A DNA stretch of 64,000 nt from Arion vulgaris (taxonomy: Eukaryota; Mollusca; Gastropoda; Stylommatophora; Arionidae). The number at the start of each line of letters is the position of its first letter. The first letter of the stretch is position 1. Below, piece after piece: positions 23,007 through 33,799 of the stretch. The DNA lies in the NCBI GenBank assembly GCA_020796225.1, contig CM036767.1:21334927-21398926 (forward strand). Reading direction: 5' to 3'. Made by a program: the position numbers and the translations under genes. The notes beneath the pieces were generated by a model. That model saw only the letters and a program-made list of their open reading frames with translations, ran no database searches and had not been told where the DNA came from.

Positions 23007-23292
23007 ATTTTCTGATTTCGTTGTTTCTGATTTCGTTGTTTCTGATTTCGTTGTTTCTGATTTCGTTGTTTCTGATTTCGTTGTTTCTGATTTCGTTGTT
23101 TCTGATTTCGTTGTTTCTGATTTCGTTGTTTCTGATTTCGTTGTTTCTGATTTCGTTGTTTCTGATTTCGTTGTTTCTGATTTCGTTGTTTCTGATTTCG
23201 TTGTTTCTGATTTCGTTGTTTCTGATTTCGTTGTTTCTGATTTCGTCGTTTCTGATTTCGTCGTTTCTGATTTCGTTGTTTCTGATTTGATC
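23007..23292. repeat. 15-bp minisatellite (TTTCTGATTTCGTTG)
   Basis: About 19 units, almost perfect; two adjacent units carry CGTCG instead of CGTTG. The preceding TAGCTCCGGCAAGGATCC resembles SINE-E body sequence, but parentage is unproven. Confidence 0.95.
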
Positions 23293-23317
23293 TCTTCTTG
23301 TTACATTTAGAATTCGT

Positions 23318-23580
23318 CGTCTCCCGTGTGTTGTCAGGGCTCTCAAGGGAAAACATAGTTGTAACACTGCAATCTACAAGGCATGTCGTAAGAGGCGACT
23401 GAGATAGAGGCCTAGGGAAGCTATCCTAGTAAATAAAAGCGTCGCAGAAATCGGATGTGCTGGTCTACTTGTATGCGCATAACTAGCACAACATACAATC
23501 GCTCTTAGACTCAGATCTCATACAAATCACAAAGAGCAGTTAACAAGTGGTCGATGTGCATCGTTCGAAGAATTCTATCG
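23318..23580 (+). repeat. Repeat Z copy
   Basis: Contains AAGGCATGTCGTAAGAGGCG, AGTAAATAAAAGCGTCGCAG, AAATCGGATGTGCTGGTC and ends near GATGTGCATCGTTCGAAGAA. Confidence 0.75.
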
Positions 23581-23932
23581 TTTGTGTACTTCTGTTCTCG
23601 TTTGCTGTCATTGTCCAGGCTTGGTACTGATGGCCCACAGTTGGTTTCAACAAATGTGTTGTTTATGTCTCATTACATTGTATAAAAATGATGAATAACT
23701 CTTTCTTTTGTTCATAATACGTGTTCTCAGTGCTTTGTCCTTTGTTCATGACATCAACATTAGTCATGTCAGCATTTCATGAGATTGTTAGCATTCTTCT
23801 GTCAAATCACATTTATATGTCCTCTAGAAATGGTGATATATGTTCATTTATTGTCCATGACTCTTTTCATACTGTCACTACGTGCTCAATGTAGCACTGA
23901 AGAACTCTCTTTTGTCCGTAAGTACAACCCAG

Positions 23933-23938
23933 TATAAA
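23933..23938 (+). promoter_or_regulatory. Possible TATA box
   Basis: TATAAA within CAGTATAAAGAGCTGCAGC, about 106 bp upstream of the ATG of the candidate exon. It lies in one of the few stretches (23.59-24.39 kb) free of recognised repeats. TATA-like hexamers are common by chance. Confidence 0.25.
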
Positions 23939-24043
23939 GAGCTGCAGCACACAAATACTCGATTAACAAATAGAGCATGACAGACATGAAGATTGATAGA
24001 GCTGCCTGGAGACTTCATTTCAAGTGACAACTAAAACGACGAT

Positions 24044-24106
24044 ATGGCGAGAAAACGAAATGACATTGCAGAAGGAGAAGGAGTAGATCAGGGTGAAATT
24101 TCATCT
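24044..24106 (+). CDS. Candidate short first coding exon
   Basis: ATG in a fair Kozak context (G at -3, G at +4) opens 21 codons, MARKRNDIAEGEGVDQGEIS plus Ser, that end exactly at a consensus 5' splice donor GTAAGT (24107). A TATA box lies about 106 bp upstream. Read through, the frame stops 11 codons after the donor. This could be the first exon of a host gene whose intron holds the repeats to the right, or the 5' end of a transposase, since hAT transposases also start with basic peptides of this kind. No homologue was recognised; it may be chance. Confidence 0.22.
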
Positions 24107-24393
24107 GTAAGTTTTGTGCAGTATAAATATATGTCACGTTGATGAATCAGAGAAAAAATGCATATATTTTATGGAAACTACAAAGCGTGTCAGGTGGGCG
24201 TTCTTTGTCTTTCTTCTCCAGTCTGGTACTTCTATTTAAACCCTCTCTCCGGTTTTATGTAATGAATTGTTGTCATGTCGTGCCTTAAAAAGATTCACTG
24301 AAATTGTTAGATTTGTTTTGTCGCGTAGCTTAGCAACAGCCATGTTTTCATTTACATAACATTAGTACTTTCCGCTCCTCATAGAGCATATGA

Positions 24394-24560
24394 CTTCAAC
24401 CAGTGCCGTGCGGTATATTTTCTCAGTATGATGCACGTCTTCGAAATGCCGCCCCTTAAATGTTTTTTTCCTTACAATAACCTTCAAGTGTAATTTGATT
24501 CTGCTGCTTATGCCGCCCACTTACGATTCCGCTTGATACGGCCGCCGCTCGCAGGGCACA
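24394..24560 (+). repeat. Dispersed repeat, possible hAT-like end
   Basis: CAGTGCCGTGCGGTATATTT and following sequence match 26.62-26.79 kb (CAGGGCCGTGCGGTATATTT). The CAG(G/T)GCCGTGCGG start resembles hAT termini, but no second terminus was found. Confidence 0.4.
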
Positions 24561-24850
24561 ACTACTGCCTTGTAGTTAGATTGAGGACAATCAAAAGCTA
24601 GTAGAGTAAACCGTACACAAAACTGGACGGTAGGTAAACCAAGAAATTCAAAAAGATCGGTAACCTGGACAGATGACGCTCAGCAACCCGGGAGGGCAGG
24701 TCGTCTAAGGGTCGCTACCCTAAAATAAAATAGCAACCTGCTGCCTTGCAGGTCGGCTGGGGACAGTCAAAGGCTAATGGAGAGCGAACCCAATAAACAC
24801 TGGTTGAAATAGGACACATCGCCAAAGGACAAGCACCAGAACTCCAAATG
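24560..24850 (+). repeat. Two diverged ~176-bp direct repeats
   Basis: GACAATCAAAAGCTAGTAGA in the first copy and GACAGTCAAAGGCTAATGGA in the second, each preceded by CTGCCTTG(C/T)AG. This may be the 5' UTR of a LINE, but there is no adjacent endonuclease frame. Confidence 0.4.
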
Positions 24851-24938
24851 GGACTAAAGATTGTGACGTAAAATTACGTTCTTGGTAAAGGCTGTTTATA
24901 TATCACAATAAGAAGGATAAAAATGGCACAAAAGAACG

Positions 24939-24940
<2 letters not shown>

Positions 24941-24982
<42 letters not shown>

Positions 24983-24985
24983 ACC
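24941..24985. repeat. (GA)n microsatellite
   Basis: GAGAGA run with one interruption. Confidence 0.95.
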
Positions 24986-25054
24986 CACAACCCTCTTGAG
25001 TTCGAGTTGATAGGCGAAAGCTCAAGTATTGCGCTAGTCCGTCCTACTAATGGG

Positions 25055-25312
25055 ACATGAAAATGAAAATCCTAGCATACCCTTTACATGACTTAGCCAT
25101 CAACCACAGTAAACGAGTTGTCGATTTTCTAGCCAGCACTTACACGTTCAGTAGTTTGCCATTGCTTTCTGAACGATGTGGTCTATTTTTACCGTTCATA
25201 AAAATCCACGGACATGAATTTGTTTCCAAATTGCCTGTCACTGAGTTTAAACCAGGTACATTTAAGTTGTGATCGAGCTCACTGTCGCTTAAGCTATAGA
25301 CGCCCATTTATT
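25055..25312 (-). mobile_element. SINE-B, tRNA-derived
   Basis: Minus strand begins GTCTATAGCTTAAGCGACAG (A-box region) and carries a degraded B box (GGTTTAAACTCAG). The body contains GAAAGCAATGGCAAACTACT. Copies are at 30.4, 31.9, 33.5, 47.6 and 49.4 kb. Confidence 0.75.
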
Positions 25313-25552
25313 TGTACATACACTTACGAAATGGAAAAAAAGATAAACAGAAATGAATTCGGTCCCAGCATGTTTTCTTCACAGTCAACTCTAATATTGG
25401 GCCGCATAACCTACCGGGAAAACCCTGACCTAGTTTAAGTTGAGTGGCTGGATATTATATATGTTTGATAGATCACCGCAAAGCTTATTTGCAATTTTAC
25501 TCAATTCTATGCGTCTATGGTTATTTATTAATGAAAAATATTTATAATTCTT

Positions 25553-25978
25553 CTTCTTCACTCTTCGCCCCTAGGGAAGCATAAGTCTGCAACCAAGGCC
25601 TTCCAAGCTCGCCTATCCAAGGCCATCCTTTCCAGATTTCTCCAACTTCACCCCATTTTCTTACATTCCGTCTCCAACTCCCGTCCCCAGGTGTTCCTGG
25701 GTCTTCCCCTACCTTTATTGCCCTGGGGTTCCATCGAGAGTCTGTCTTGTGATACTGTTAGAGGGTTTCCTCAGTGTGTGTCCTATCCATCGCCACCTTC
25801 TGCTCCTTATCTCTTGCTCCACCTGTCGTTGTTCTGTTCTATCCAAGAGTTCCCTTTTTGTAGTCCTGTCATACCATCGCAGATGGAGTATCCTGCGCAT
25901 GCATCTATTGATGAATGTCTGCAACTTTTGGTGTTCCCCTTAGTTATTCTCCATGTCTCTGCTCCATATACAGGGTGT
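25553..25978 (-). mobile_element. LN2 LINE ORF2 C-terminal remnant
   Basis: Minus strand: YGAETWRITKGNTK, frameshift, [40 protein letters not shown], then a decayed tail to a GAA-rich end. This is the LINE post-RT region. The longest intact piece is about 69 codons (25715-25924). 5' truncated, dead. Confidence 0.85.
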
Positions 25979-25980
25979 TC

Positions 25981-26225
25981 AAGATTAAAGTGCCCATTGA
26001 CAAATCGAAAGTTGCCAGTTACATATTGAGTGGTGTATATTTACTATTTAAACTGGTTCTGACTAGCTCATCCTACGTCACATTTGTTCATCGCCCCTTC
26101 CGCACTACAATTACATATCGTCACACAACCTTGACCTATACTACGTCATAACTGAACTTTCTCATTTTCATAAATATATACCAGATTGGCTCCATTCACA
26201 GGCCGCTTTTATCTTGAACACCCTG
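25981..26225. mobile_element. Mariner-type MITE (245 bp, TA flanks)
   Basis: Terminal inverted repeats CAGGGTGTTCAAGATTAAAG and, on the opposite strand at the right end, CAGGGTGTTCAAGATAAAAG. It is flanked by TA on both sides (25979-25980, 26226-26227). There is no transposase. The TIR start and TA duplication are typical of Tc1/mariner non-autonomous elements. Confidence 0.85.
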
Positions 26226-26621
26226 TAGAAAGAAGGACATCCTTGACATATCATTAGTTTTATTCCTGATCATTCTTGAACCTTTAAAAATGAATTCTCC
26301 TATATACAACAATACTGCAATTCGAGATGACGTGATAGTTGGGGGTCTTATTTACTAGAAATTTTACCAAAGTCCGCTGGCCGTATGAGTTTATAGTTGG
26401 CTGTGGTTTTATTTAACGCGGTAGTTGATGTGTTACGTTTGCGGTAGTAAGTGTTTGCGTTTTTCTATGTGTCCGTCATTCTTGGATTCGTATTACATGT
26501 ACAGTTGTAACAGGTGAGACCAATTACACCTGTTTTTGTGTTTTTCTTTTGTTCGTTCTATCGTCTTAATCTCTTTTTATTAACCCATTTTATTTGTCAT
26601 TGTTTATTGTGTGAGTCTGTA

Positions 26622-26790
26622 TGCAGGGCCGTGCGGTATATTTTCTCAATATGATGCAAGTCTTCGAAATGCAGCCCCTGAAATGTTATTTTCTTTCAAA
26701 TAACCTTCAATTGTGGTTTTGATTTCGCTGCTTATCCCCTCCTTACGACGACGCATGATGCGACCGACTCTGTATCCTAGCACGGCACGG
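26622..26790 (+). repeat. Second copy of the 24.39-kb dispersed repeat
   Basis: Shares GCCGTGCGGTATATTTTCTC and CTTCGAAATGC with 24.39-24.56 kb, with substitutions and small indels. 26.40-26.62 kb is unassigned. Confidence 0.45.
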
Positions 26791-26794
26791 ATCT

Positions 26795-26943
26795 GTCTGT
26801 ATGTGTGTGCCCTCTCGTGTGTGTGTCCGTGCGCGCCTGCGTGTGTGTCCGTGCGCGGGTGTCTGTATGTGTGTGTGTTGGTGTGTGTAGGTGCGTGGAG
26901 AGGTATGCGTGTGTGTACGCGTGTGTTTGTCTGTGCATGTGTT
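26795..26943. repeat. GT-rich imperfect microsatellite
   Basis: Interrupted TGTGTG runs with TGCGTG and CGTGCG variants. Confidence 0.85.
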
Positions 26944-27014
26944 ATATCCAATAGTATTAAAATATGTGTAAAAGTCGACTGTATTAGATACATTATATAT
27001 AGCTATAAAGTCGG

Positions 27015-27325
27015 ATAAAGCACGCCTGTATGGGGAACGAGGGGAGGGTCACTGCTAATAAGGAAAACCCGACTTCACGCAAAAACCAGTACGAAGCGCC
27101 ATGCAAGGCTTCTTGACTACGCCTGAATTCATAGCGGGAGAACGTAGAAGTAGAAGAAGCTATTACTCGCCATGAACATATTTGTACAAGTCGACTTAGA
27201 GTGTAAAGAATAGAACCACTGTTACCTGCCACGCATGTCGTAAGAGGCGACTCAAGAGGCTTAGCTGAAATCGGATGCATGTGTCCTAAGCATGTAGAAG
27301 TCTATGCATTTAGGGGCCTACCTAA
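27015..27325 (+). repeat. Repeat Y copy
   Basis: Contains CACTGTTACCTGCCACGCAT, GTCGTAAGAGGCGACT and GCATTTAGGGGCCTACCTAA. Reverse copies are at 33.80-33.99 and 38.59-38.76 kb. It shares the TGTCGTAAGAGGCGACT core with repeat Z. Confidence 0.65.
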
Positions 27326-27404
27326 CCAACGTGCAACGTATACACCTTCTTGGCAAAGATCAAACATATGACAATGAGTGATTTAAATTGGTTGTAAAGA
27401 GCGA

Positions 27405-29640
27405 ACGCAAAGAAGAAGAAGATTATGATGTCTCCGTGCGAGGCGATCAAGCCGCTTGTGAAGATTTTGAGTTCGAATCCAGACCACATTGTTAGGTTCA
27501 TATTTTCCCGGACATTTCTAAGATTGTTTTGCTGGAGCGTTGCCTCCGATAACATACGTCCGGCGGGCTCAGGTAAAATTTATAGGAAATAAGACCACAT
27601 CTATCGCATGATCCTCGCATTCCAATATGGTTGTATATAGATTAATTCATTGTTAAACAATACAACATACTAAATGCCTAATACAACATACTAAATGCCT
27701 AATACAACATACTAAATGCCTAATACAACATACTAAATACCTAATACAACATACTAAATACCTAATACAACATACTAAATGTCTAATACAACATACTAAA
27801 TGCCTAATACAACATACTAAATACCTAATACAACATACTAAATACCTAATACAACATACTAAATACCTAATACAACATACTAAATACCTAATACAACATA
27901 CTAAATGCCTAATACAACATACTATATGCCTAATACAACATACTAAATACCTAATACAACATACTAAATGCCTAATACAACATACTAAATACCTAATACA
28001 ACATAATAAATGTCTAATACAACATACTATATGCCTAATACAACATACTAAATGCCTAATACAACATACTAAATGCCTAATACAACATACTAAATGCCTA
28101 ATACAACATACTAAATACCTAATACAACATACTAAATGTCTAATACAACATACTAAATACCTAATACAACATACTAAATGCCTAATACAACATACTAAAT
28201 GTCTAATACAACATACTAAATGTCTAATACAACATACTAAATGTCTAATACAACATACTAAATGTCTAATACAACATACTAAATACCTAATACAACATAC
28301 TAAATACCTAATACAACATACTAAATGTCTAATACAACATACTAAATGTCTAATACAACATACTAAATGCCTAATACAACATACTAAATGCCTAATACAA
28401 CATACTAAATACCTAATACAACATACTAAATGCCTAATATAACATACTAAATACCTAATACAACATACTAAATGTCTAATACAACATACTAAATACCTAA
28501 TACAACATACTAAATGTCTAATACAACATACTAAATGCCTAATACAACATACTAAATGCCTAATACAACATACTAAATGTCTAATACAACATACTAAATA
28601 CCTAATACAACATACTAAATGTCTAATACAACATACTAAATGTCTAATACAACATACTAAATGCCTAATACAACATACTAAATGCCTAATACAACATACT
28701 AAATACCTAATACAACATACTAAATGCCTAATATAACATACTAAATACCTAATACAACATACTAAATGCCTAATACAACATACTAAATACCTAATACAAC
28801 ATACTAAATACCTAATACAACATACTAAATGCCTAATACAACATACTAAATACCTAATACAACATACTAAATGCCTAATACAACATACTAAATACCTAAT
28901 ACAACATACTAAATACCTAATACAACATACTAAATACCTAATACAACATACTAAATACCTAATACAACATACTAAATGCCTAATACAACATACTAAATGC
29001 CTAATACAACATACTAAATACCTAATACAACATACTAAATGTCTAATACAACATACTAAATGCCTAATACAACATACTAAATGCCTAATACAACATACTA
29101 AATACCTAAGACAACATACTAAATGCCTAATACAACATACTAAATGCCTAATACAACATACTAAATACCTAATACAACATACTAAATGCCTAATACAACA
29201 TACTAAATACCTAATACAACATACTAAATACCTAATACAACATACTAAATGCCTAATACAACATACTAAATACCTAATACAACATACTAAATGCCTAATA
29301 CAACATACTAAATGCCTAATACAACATACTAAATACCTAATACAACATACTAAATGCCTAATACAACATACTAAATACCTAATACAACATACTAAATACC
29401 TAATACAACATACTAAATACCTAATACAACATACTAAATGAAGGTTTTAATTATGTTAAAGTTATATCATCATTATTCACATTTCTCATCAATAAGTAAC
29501 CATGTGCGCAAAGAATTGAGTAAATTTGCATAAAAGCGTACACAGTTCTATCAAAAATATACAAAAACCAGCCCACATTAAACAGGTATTTCCGATTTAC
29601 CGGCTGAGCTAGTCGGCCTTATGTTGCCAGGGCCATGACT
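27405..29640 (+). mobile_element. SINE-F copy with internal 21-bp array
   Basis: tRNA-like head with B box GAGTTCGAATCC. The body continues CATTCCAATATGG and runs to 27.65 kb. After the array it resumes (29.44-29.64 kb) with ATTATGTTAAAG, CAAAAACCAGCC and GGCCTTATGTTGCCAGGG, matching the rest of the reversed copy at 40.91-41.26 kb. It is one element enlarged from roughly 0.45 kb to over 2.2 kb. Confidence 0.7.
27655..29440. repeat. 21-bp minisatellite, ~85 units
   Basis: Unit AATACAACATACTAAATGCC plus T, with three main variants (TGCCT, TACCT, TGTCT). The un-amplified counterpart in the SINE-F copy at 41.1 kb is AATAACGCAACATGTTAACG on the same element strand. A rare AATATAAC variant recurs 294 bp apart (28436 and 28730), that is 14 units. 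Confidence 0.97.
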
Positions 29641-30045
29641 GAAGCTACAGAATTCGTGCATTGTGCAATACGCTCGGCAGGTGGTGGGCTATTTCTGAGA
29701 AACACGAGTCACAGCTGAAAAACATTGTGCAATACGCTCGGCAGGTGGTGGGACATTTCTGAGAAACACGAGTCACAGCTGAAAAACATTGTGCAATACG
29801 CTCGGCAGGTGGTGGGACATTTCTGAGAAACACGAGTCACAGCTGAAAAACATTGTGCAATACGCTCGGCAGGTGGTGGGACATTTCTGAGAAACACGAG
29901 TCACAGCTGAAAAACATTGTGCAATACGCTCGGCAGGTGGTGGGACATTTCTGAGAAACACGAGTCACAGCTGAAAAACATTGTGCAATACGCTCGGCAG
30001 GTGGTGGGACATTTCTGAGAAACACGAGTCACAGCTGAAAAACCG
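29640..30045. repeat. 64-bp minisatellite from SINE-E body
   Basis: Six units of 64 bp containing CATTGTGCAATACGCTCGGC and ACATTTCTGAGAAACACGAG. The single-copy version is the SINE-E body at about 1.10-1.17 kb on the minus strand. 30.05-30.40 kb shows nothing recognisable. Confidence 0.9.
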
Positions 30046-30404
30046 GTTCAATAAAACCTTCACATTTAAACTCTTAAAATCATATTTTTTTCTTTTATTC
30101 ACCATCAAAATGTATGTACGATGCAGTTGTTTTTATTAATGATTTGTTATACGATACACTGGTATTGTTATATTCCTGAAGCAACTTCTACTACTGTCAA
30201 ATCACATTTCCTCATTGAAATCTTGTGCATGTTTTTTTTTACTGAATCAATTCGGCGAGACATTTGATTGTTTGCATGTTTTTCTATTCTATCTTTGAAA
30301 TCTATATGTTCCAATTACCAGACTTGTAAACAATAGCATATTCGCATTCTGTCTAGGAACACAGCTTAGAGAATACGATAGCATTGAATGATAAAAAACG
30401 GTAA

Positions 30405-30650
30405 TTGATATCCTTTTTACAGAACTTTGCGAATCAATCTCAGCATTTTAACGCTGTTTGTGATATGTCTAGGCAATATTACGTTCAGTAGTTTGTCATT
30501 GCTTTCTGAACGGGTGGTGCCATCCTCCTTTTGTAAAAATCCTCGCGAAACAATTTGCAACAAAATTGTCCGCAGCGTGATTCGAACTCAGAACGTCGGG
30601 GTTAATAGACCGAGTCACTATTCCCTAAGCCACAGATGCCACCATTGAAT
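30405..30650 (-). mobile_element. SINE-B related, tRNA-derived
   Basis: Minus strand: CATCTGTGGCTTAGGGAATA (A-box region), GAGTTCGAATCAC (B box), body with GAAAGCAATGACAAACTACT. The head differs from other SINE-B copies while the body is shared, suggesting a subfamily. Confidence 0.7.
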
Positions 30651-30714
30651 AAAGACGTGCGAAATGGTACAGCCAGGACACAGTGTTTGTAAACCAAGTC
30701 TTCAATTTATTTTT

Positions 30715-30935
30715 GTTTTCAATATTTCTTTCTTTCTTAGTTTGGCAAGTTAGATATCTATTTCAATATTTCTTTCTTTCTTAGTTTGGCAAATTAGATA
30801 TATATTTCAATATCTCTTTTCTTTCTTAGTTTGGCAAGTTAGATATCTATTTCAATATTTTTTCTTTCTTAGTTTGGCAAGTTAGATATCTATTTCAATA
30901 TTTTTTCTTTCTTAGTTTGGCAAGTTAGTGATATA
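30715..30935. repeat. 44-bp minisatellite
   Basis: About five units containing TTTCTTAGTTTGGCAAGTTA and ATTTCAATAT. Confidence 0.9.
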
Positions 30936-31124
30936 TTTACAACTATGTCTATATAATCTTATTTTTTTTATTTTTATCAAACAAGTTAGCCACTCTTTGT
31001 TGTTAGCGACAAGGACGTGATAATTGCGCCCCCGCTAGAACTTTACGGCAAGTAGGGCAGACCGACAAGAACGTGATACCTTTCTGCGCCCACTAAACCT
31101 TTACGACATGTAAGACAGAAACAA

Positions 31125-31385
31125 CTTCTTCTTCTTCTCTGAACGCTCCATATCCACCATTGTTAACCACTGTGTGATTTGTATGTGATCTGAGTCTAAG
31201 AGCGATTGTGTGTTGTGCCAGTTATGCGCCTACAAGTATGCCAGCACATCCGATTTCTGCGCTGCTTTTATTTACTAGGTAGCTTCACTAAGTCCCTACC
31301 TCAGCGCCTCTTACGACATGCCTTGTAGGTGGCAGTGTTACTATTCTTTACTCCTCTTGCGAGACCCAGCAACACACGGTAAGGA
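31125..31385 (-). repeat. Repeat Z copy
   Basis: Minus strand signature: AAGGCATGTCGTAAGAGGCG, CAGAAATCGGATGTGCTGGC and a GAA-repeat tail (31.12 kb). Confidence 0.75.
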
Positions 31386-31639
31386 CGGACACATCTAAAT
31401 GTTAGCCAAAGTGTAGACATGTTATCTACTAAGACACATATGTGTGCAAACGGATAAATGTAAAGATTATTACAACAGAAAAACTCTACTTTAATGTACC
31501 ACATCTGGTGTTCTTTACTGTAGTATAGTTATCAGATCTGGTTGGTGAGATATGAATGCCGTCGGAGGTGGAGCGTTCTATCTGTTGAATGATGGTGGTG
31601 ACTAAACTTGGTGCGGCGTTAAACAAATTATTGTGTGAC

Positions 31640-32320
31640 TGGATAGTACCATCATCATTGCACTTGATGAGTAACCATGTGTGCTCCGATCTCTTTCTTA
31701 CACAGGAAGATTTCAGCTGCAGTGCAGAACTCCGTAGCACCGGCGAGGCCCCGATGTAATTTTGAAGATGGTGAAGATATTTTGAAGGAATTTTATTTTA
31801 AATATTTTCTAATGAATTTTGCCTGGGCAGCGGCTTTCCAGCCTGCTCTTATCGATTTTGTACTTCCAATGATTCTTTTAAAAAAAAAGTTAATTGCACA
31901 TCCTTTACAAGACTTTGTGAATCAACCCCAGCTTTTTTTAACGCTGTCTGTGATTTTTCTAGGCATTATTTTCAGTAGTTTGCCATTGCTTTCTGAACGG
32001 GTGGAGCCATCGTCCTTTGTAAAAATCCACGCGAAACAATTTGCAACCAAACTGTTCGCAGCGTGATTCGAACTCAGAACGTCGGATTAACTAGACCGAG
32101 CTCTATCCCCTGTCTTCAGAGACTGCCACTTGTTTTTTAGTGCTCAAATTGAACACAGGACCTACGTTTTATCGTCCATCTCCGATATGTCTAGGAACTC
32201 GATTCCACTTAGATCAGGGATCTCTGGAAAAATATCCAGATAGCTCCACGAAGGAGCGTGCCTGGTACCTTGGCACAGAGACGATTACCTAACCTCTACG
32301 CCACAGAGATACCTACTCAA
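31640..32320 (-). mobile_element. SINE-C copy split by SINE-B
   Basis: Minus strand starts with a tRNA-like head (GTGGCGTAGAGGTTAGG as A box, near 32.3 kb) and ends near 31.65 kb with GCAATGATGATGG. The copy is interrupted at 31881-32121 by a SINE-B related element. Confidence 0.75.
31881..32121 (-). mobile_element. SINE-B related element nested in SINE-C
   Basis: Contains GAGTTCGAATCACGCTGC (B box) and GAAAGCAATGGCAAACTACT on the minus strand. The flanking SINE-C sequence is duplicated in diverged form at 31862-31880 and 32122-32140, consistent with an old ~19-bp target duplication. Confidence 0.65.
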
Positions 32321-32369
32321 TTACAGTTTAGTTACAACAATTAGTTAAACAAATACCATTCTAAAAGTG

Positions 32370-32405
32370 CGCGGTGCAAGGGGAAGCAGTTTGAGAATCC
32401 CTGAT
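32370..32405 (-). mobile_element. hAT-like terminal fragment
   Basis: Minus strand CAGGGATTCTCAAACTGCTT followed by CCCCTTGCACCGCG, a hAT-type terminus. The other end is not seen. 32.41-32.64 kb is unassigned. Confidence 0.4.
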
Positions 32406-32643
32406 TTATACTGAGTTTATGATATCTCATATCTACACCATTCACCACTGTTGATTCTGCACGGAACGAAGGTCACATCCCTACGTGTCATAATCATCAC
32501 GTAGTATTAAAATAAAAACCACGTGAGATCTCACATCTGGTGCAAGCATTGACTGGTACAATCCTGGGCGCAGTCAGTTCTTAATCAAAAGATAAGAACT
32601 TGTCAACTTATATTTCTCATTTGATGAATTGTGAACTTTGAAC

Positions 32644-33385
32644 CTTAGGGCAGGCCAAAGCAGCGTTCCAGAGAAGCATTATATGCAACAAGTCACTGTC
32701 AATTGAGGTCAGAATGAGAGTTATACAGTGCTATATAGAACCAATTTTTTTCCGATCCAGAAGTACTTGAGCTTTCAGCTCTTCGACTCGGTGCCATGGA
32801 CATCGTAACCCTTCGGTTCGGTGCCACGAACACCGTGAATCTGGGGAACCTATGGCTTTTCTGCTAGCCCGCGGAACTGAACCCGCATACACAGAGGGAT
32901 AGTCACCCGCAGTCCAACGCTCTACGAACACGTTGGGCAGGCGGGCACATAGAACCAATACTGACATACAGATGCGAGTCATGGACAATAAACAAACAGA
33001 TCGAAAAATCTCTAGGAGCCACAGAGATGTGGTTTTATAGAAGAATGATGAGAATCCAATAGACTGCTAAAATGACAAATATGGAGGTGTTGAATGAGAC
33101 TTAGAGAAAGCTTATTATCAATACAAGAAAGAGGCAATCAACATTCCTCAGATATTTAGTAAGAAGGAGCGGCTAAGAACACATTGTGACAATCGGTAAC
33201 ATCGAGGGGAAACGAGACAGAGGAAGACACAGACAGAAAATTCTGGACATCCTGACTTCATGGCACGAAAGAGCGTCAACATCTGAGATGATATCAAACA
33301 CCAGAAACAAGAGATTTATTGAGATCCATGATCGCATACACCAGCCGGCATGGCACCTGATGATAATGATGAACCTTGATTATTA
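32644..33385 (+). mobile_element. LN7 LINE RT C-terminus, split by SINE-A
   Basis: Same element as 6.53-7.09 kb: CCAAAGCAGCGTTCCAGAG at the left, then after the SINE, AGATGCGAGTCATGGACAAT, TEMWFYRRMMRIQ and the GKR.RGR tail. It ends at a GATGATAATGATG end. The frame is broken by indels and the SINE. Confidence 0.85.
32746..32946 (-). mobile_element. SINE-A inserted in LN7 with target duplication
   Basis: Minus strand head GCCCGCCTGCCCAACGTGTT, A-box region TAGAGCGTTGGAC, degraded B box (GGTTCAGTTCC), poly-A tail. It is flanked by ATATAGAACCAAT (32733-32745) and ACATAGAACCAAT (32947-32959), a 13-bp duplication of LINE sequence with one mismatch. The empty site is visible at about 6.65-6.67 kb. 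Confidence 0.92.
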
Positions 33386-33511
33386 TGTAGTCTTAATCTA
33401 ACACATAAAAAAAAAAAAATATTTTCATACTCAACACTTTCGCCCCGTTGATTTGTTTAAATACTGGACGCATTTGTTGTGCAATGTTTATAGAATTAGC
33501 AAGAAAACTGG

Positions 33512-33750
33512 CTCTGTGTCTGTAGCTTAAGCGGTAGTGGGCTAGATCACAACCCAAGCTTACCTGGTTCAAACTCCACGGCGGGCAAGTTTGGAAGCAA
33601 ATTAGTTTCCTTGGATTTTTATGAACGATAAAAATAGACATCACCGTTCAGAAAGCAATGGCAAACTACTGAACGCATAAGTGGTGCCTAGAAAACCGAA
33701 GACTCGTTTACTGTTGCTGATGGCTAAGTTCTGTAAAGGATATGCCACGA
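33512..33750 (+). mobile_element. SINE-B, tRNA-derived
   Basis: Head GTGTCTGTAGCTTAAGCGGT (A box), GGTTCAAACTCC (B box), body with TGAACGATAAAAATAGACAT and CAGAAAGCAATGGCAAACTA. The best-preserved copy of the family. Confidence 0.85.
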
Positions 33751-33799
33751 TTTTCATTTTCACTGGCTTTGCGCAATCTTATATATATTCTGTCTACCG

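Larger units (their letters stand above)
25380..26400 (-). mobile_element. SINE-F copy interrupted by LINE and MITE
   Basis: 25.38-25.55 kb and 26.24-26.40 kb together align with the uninterrupted copy at 40.91-41.26 kb. Shared blocks include GTTTGATAG, GCAATTTTAC, ATGGTTATTTATTAATG, TAAAAATGAATT and CAATACTG(C/G)AAT. The material between is a LINE fragment and a mariner-type MITE. Confidence 0.65.
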
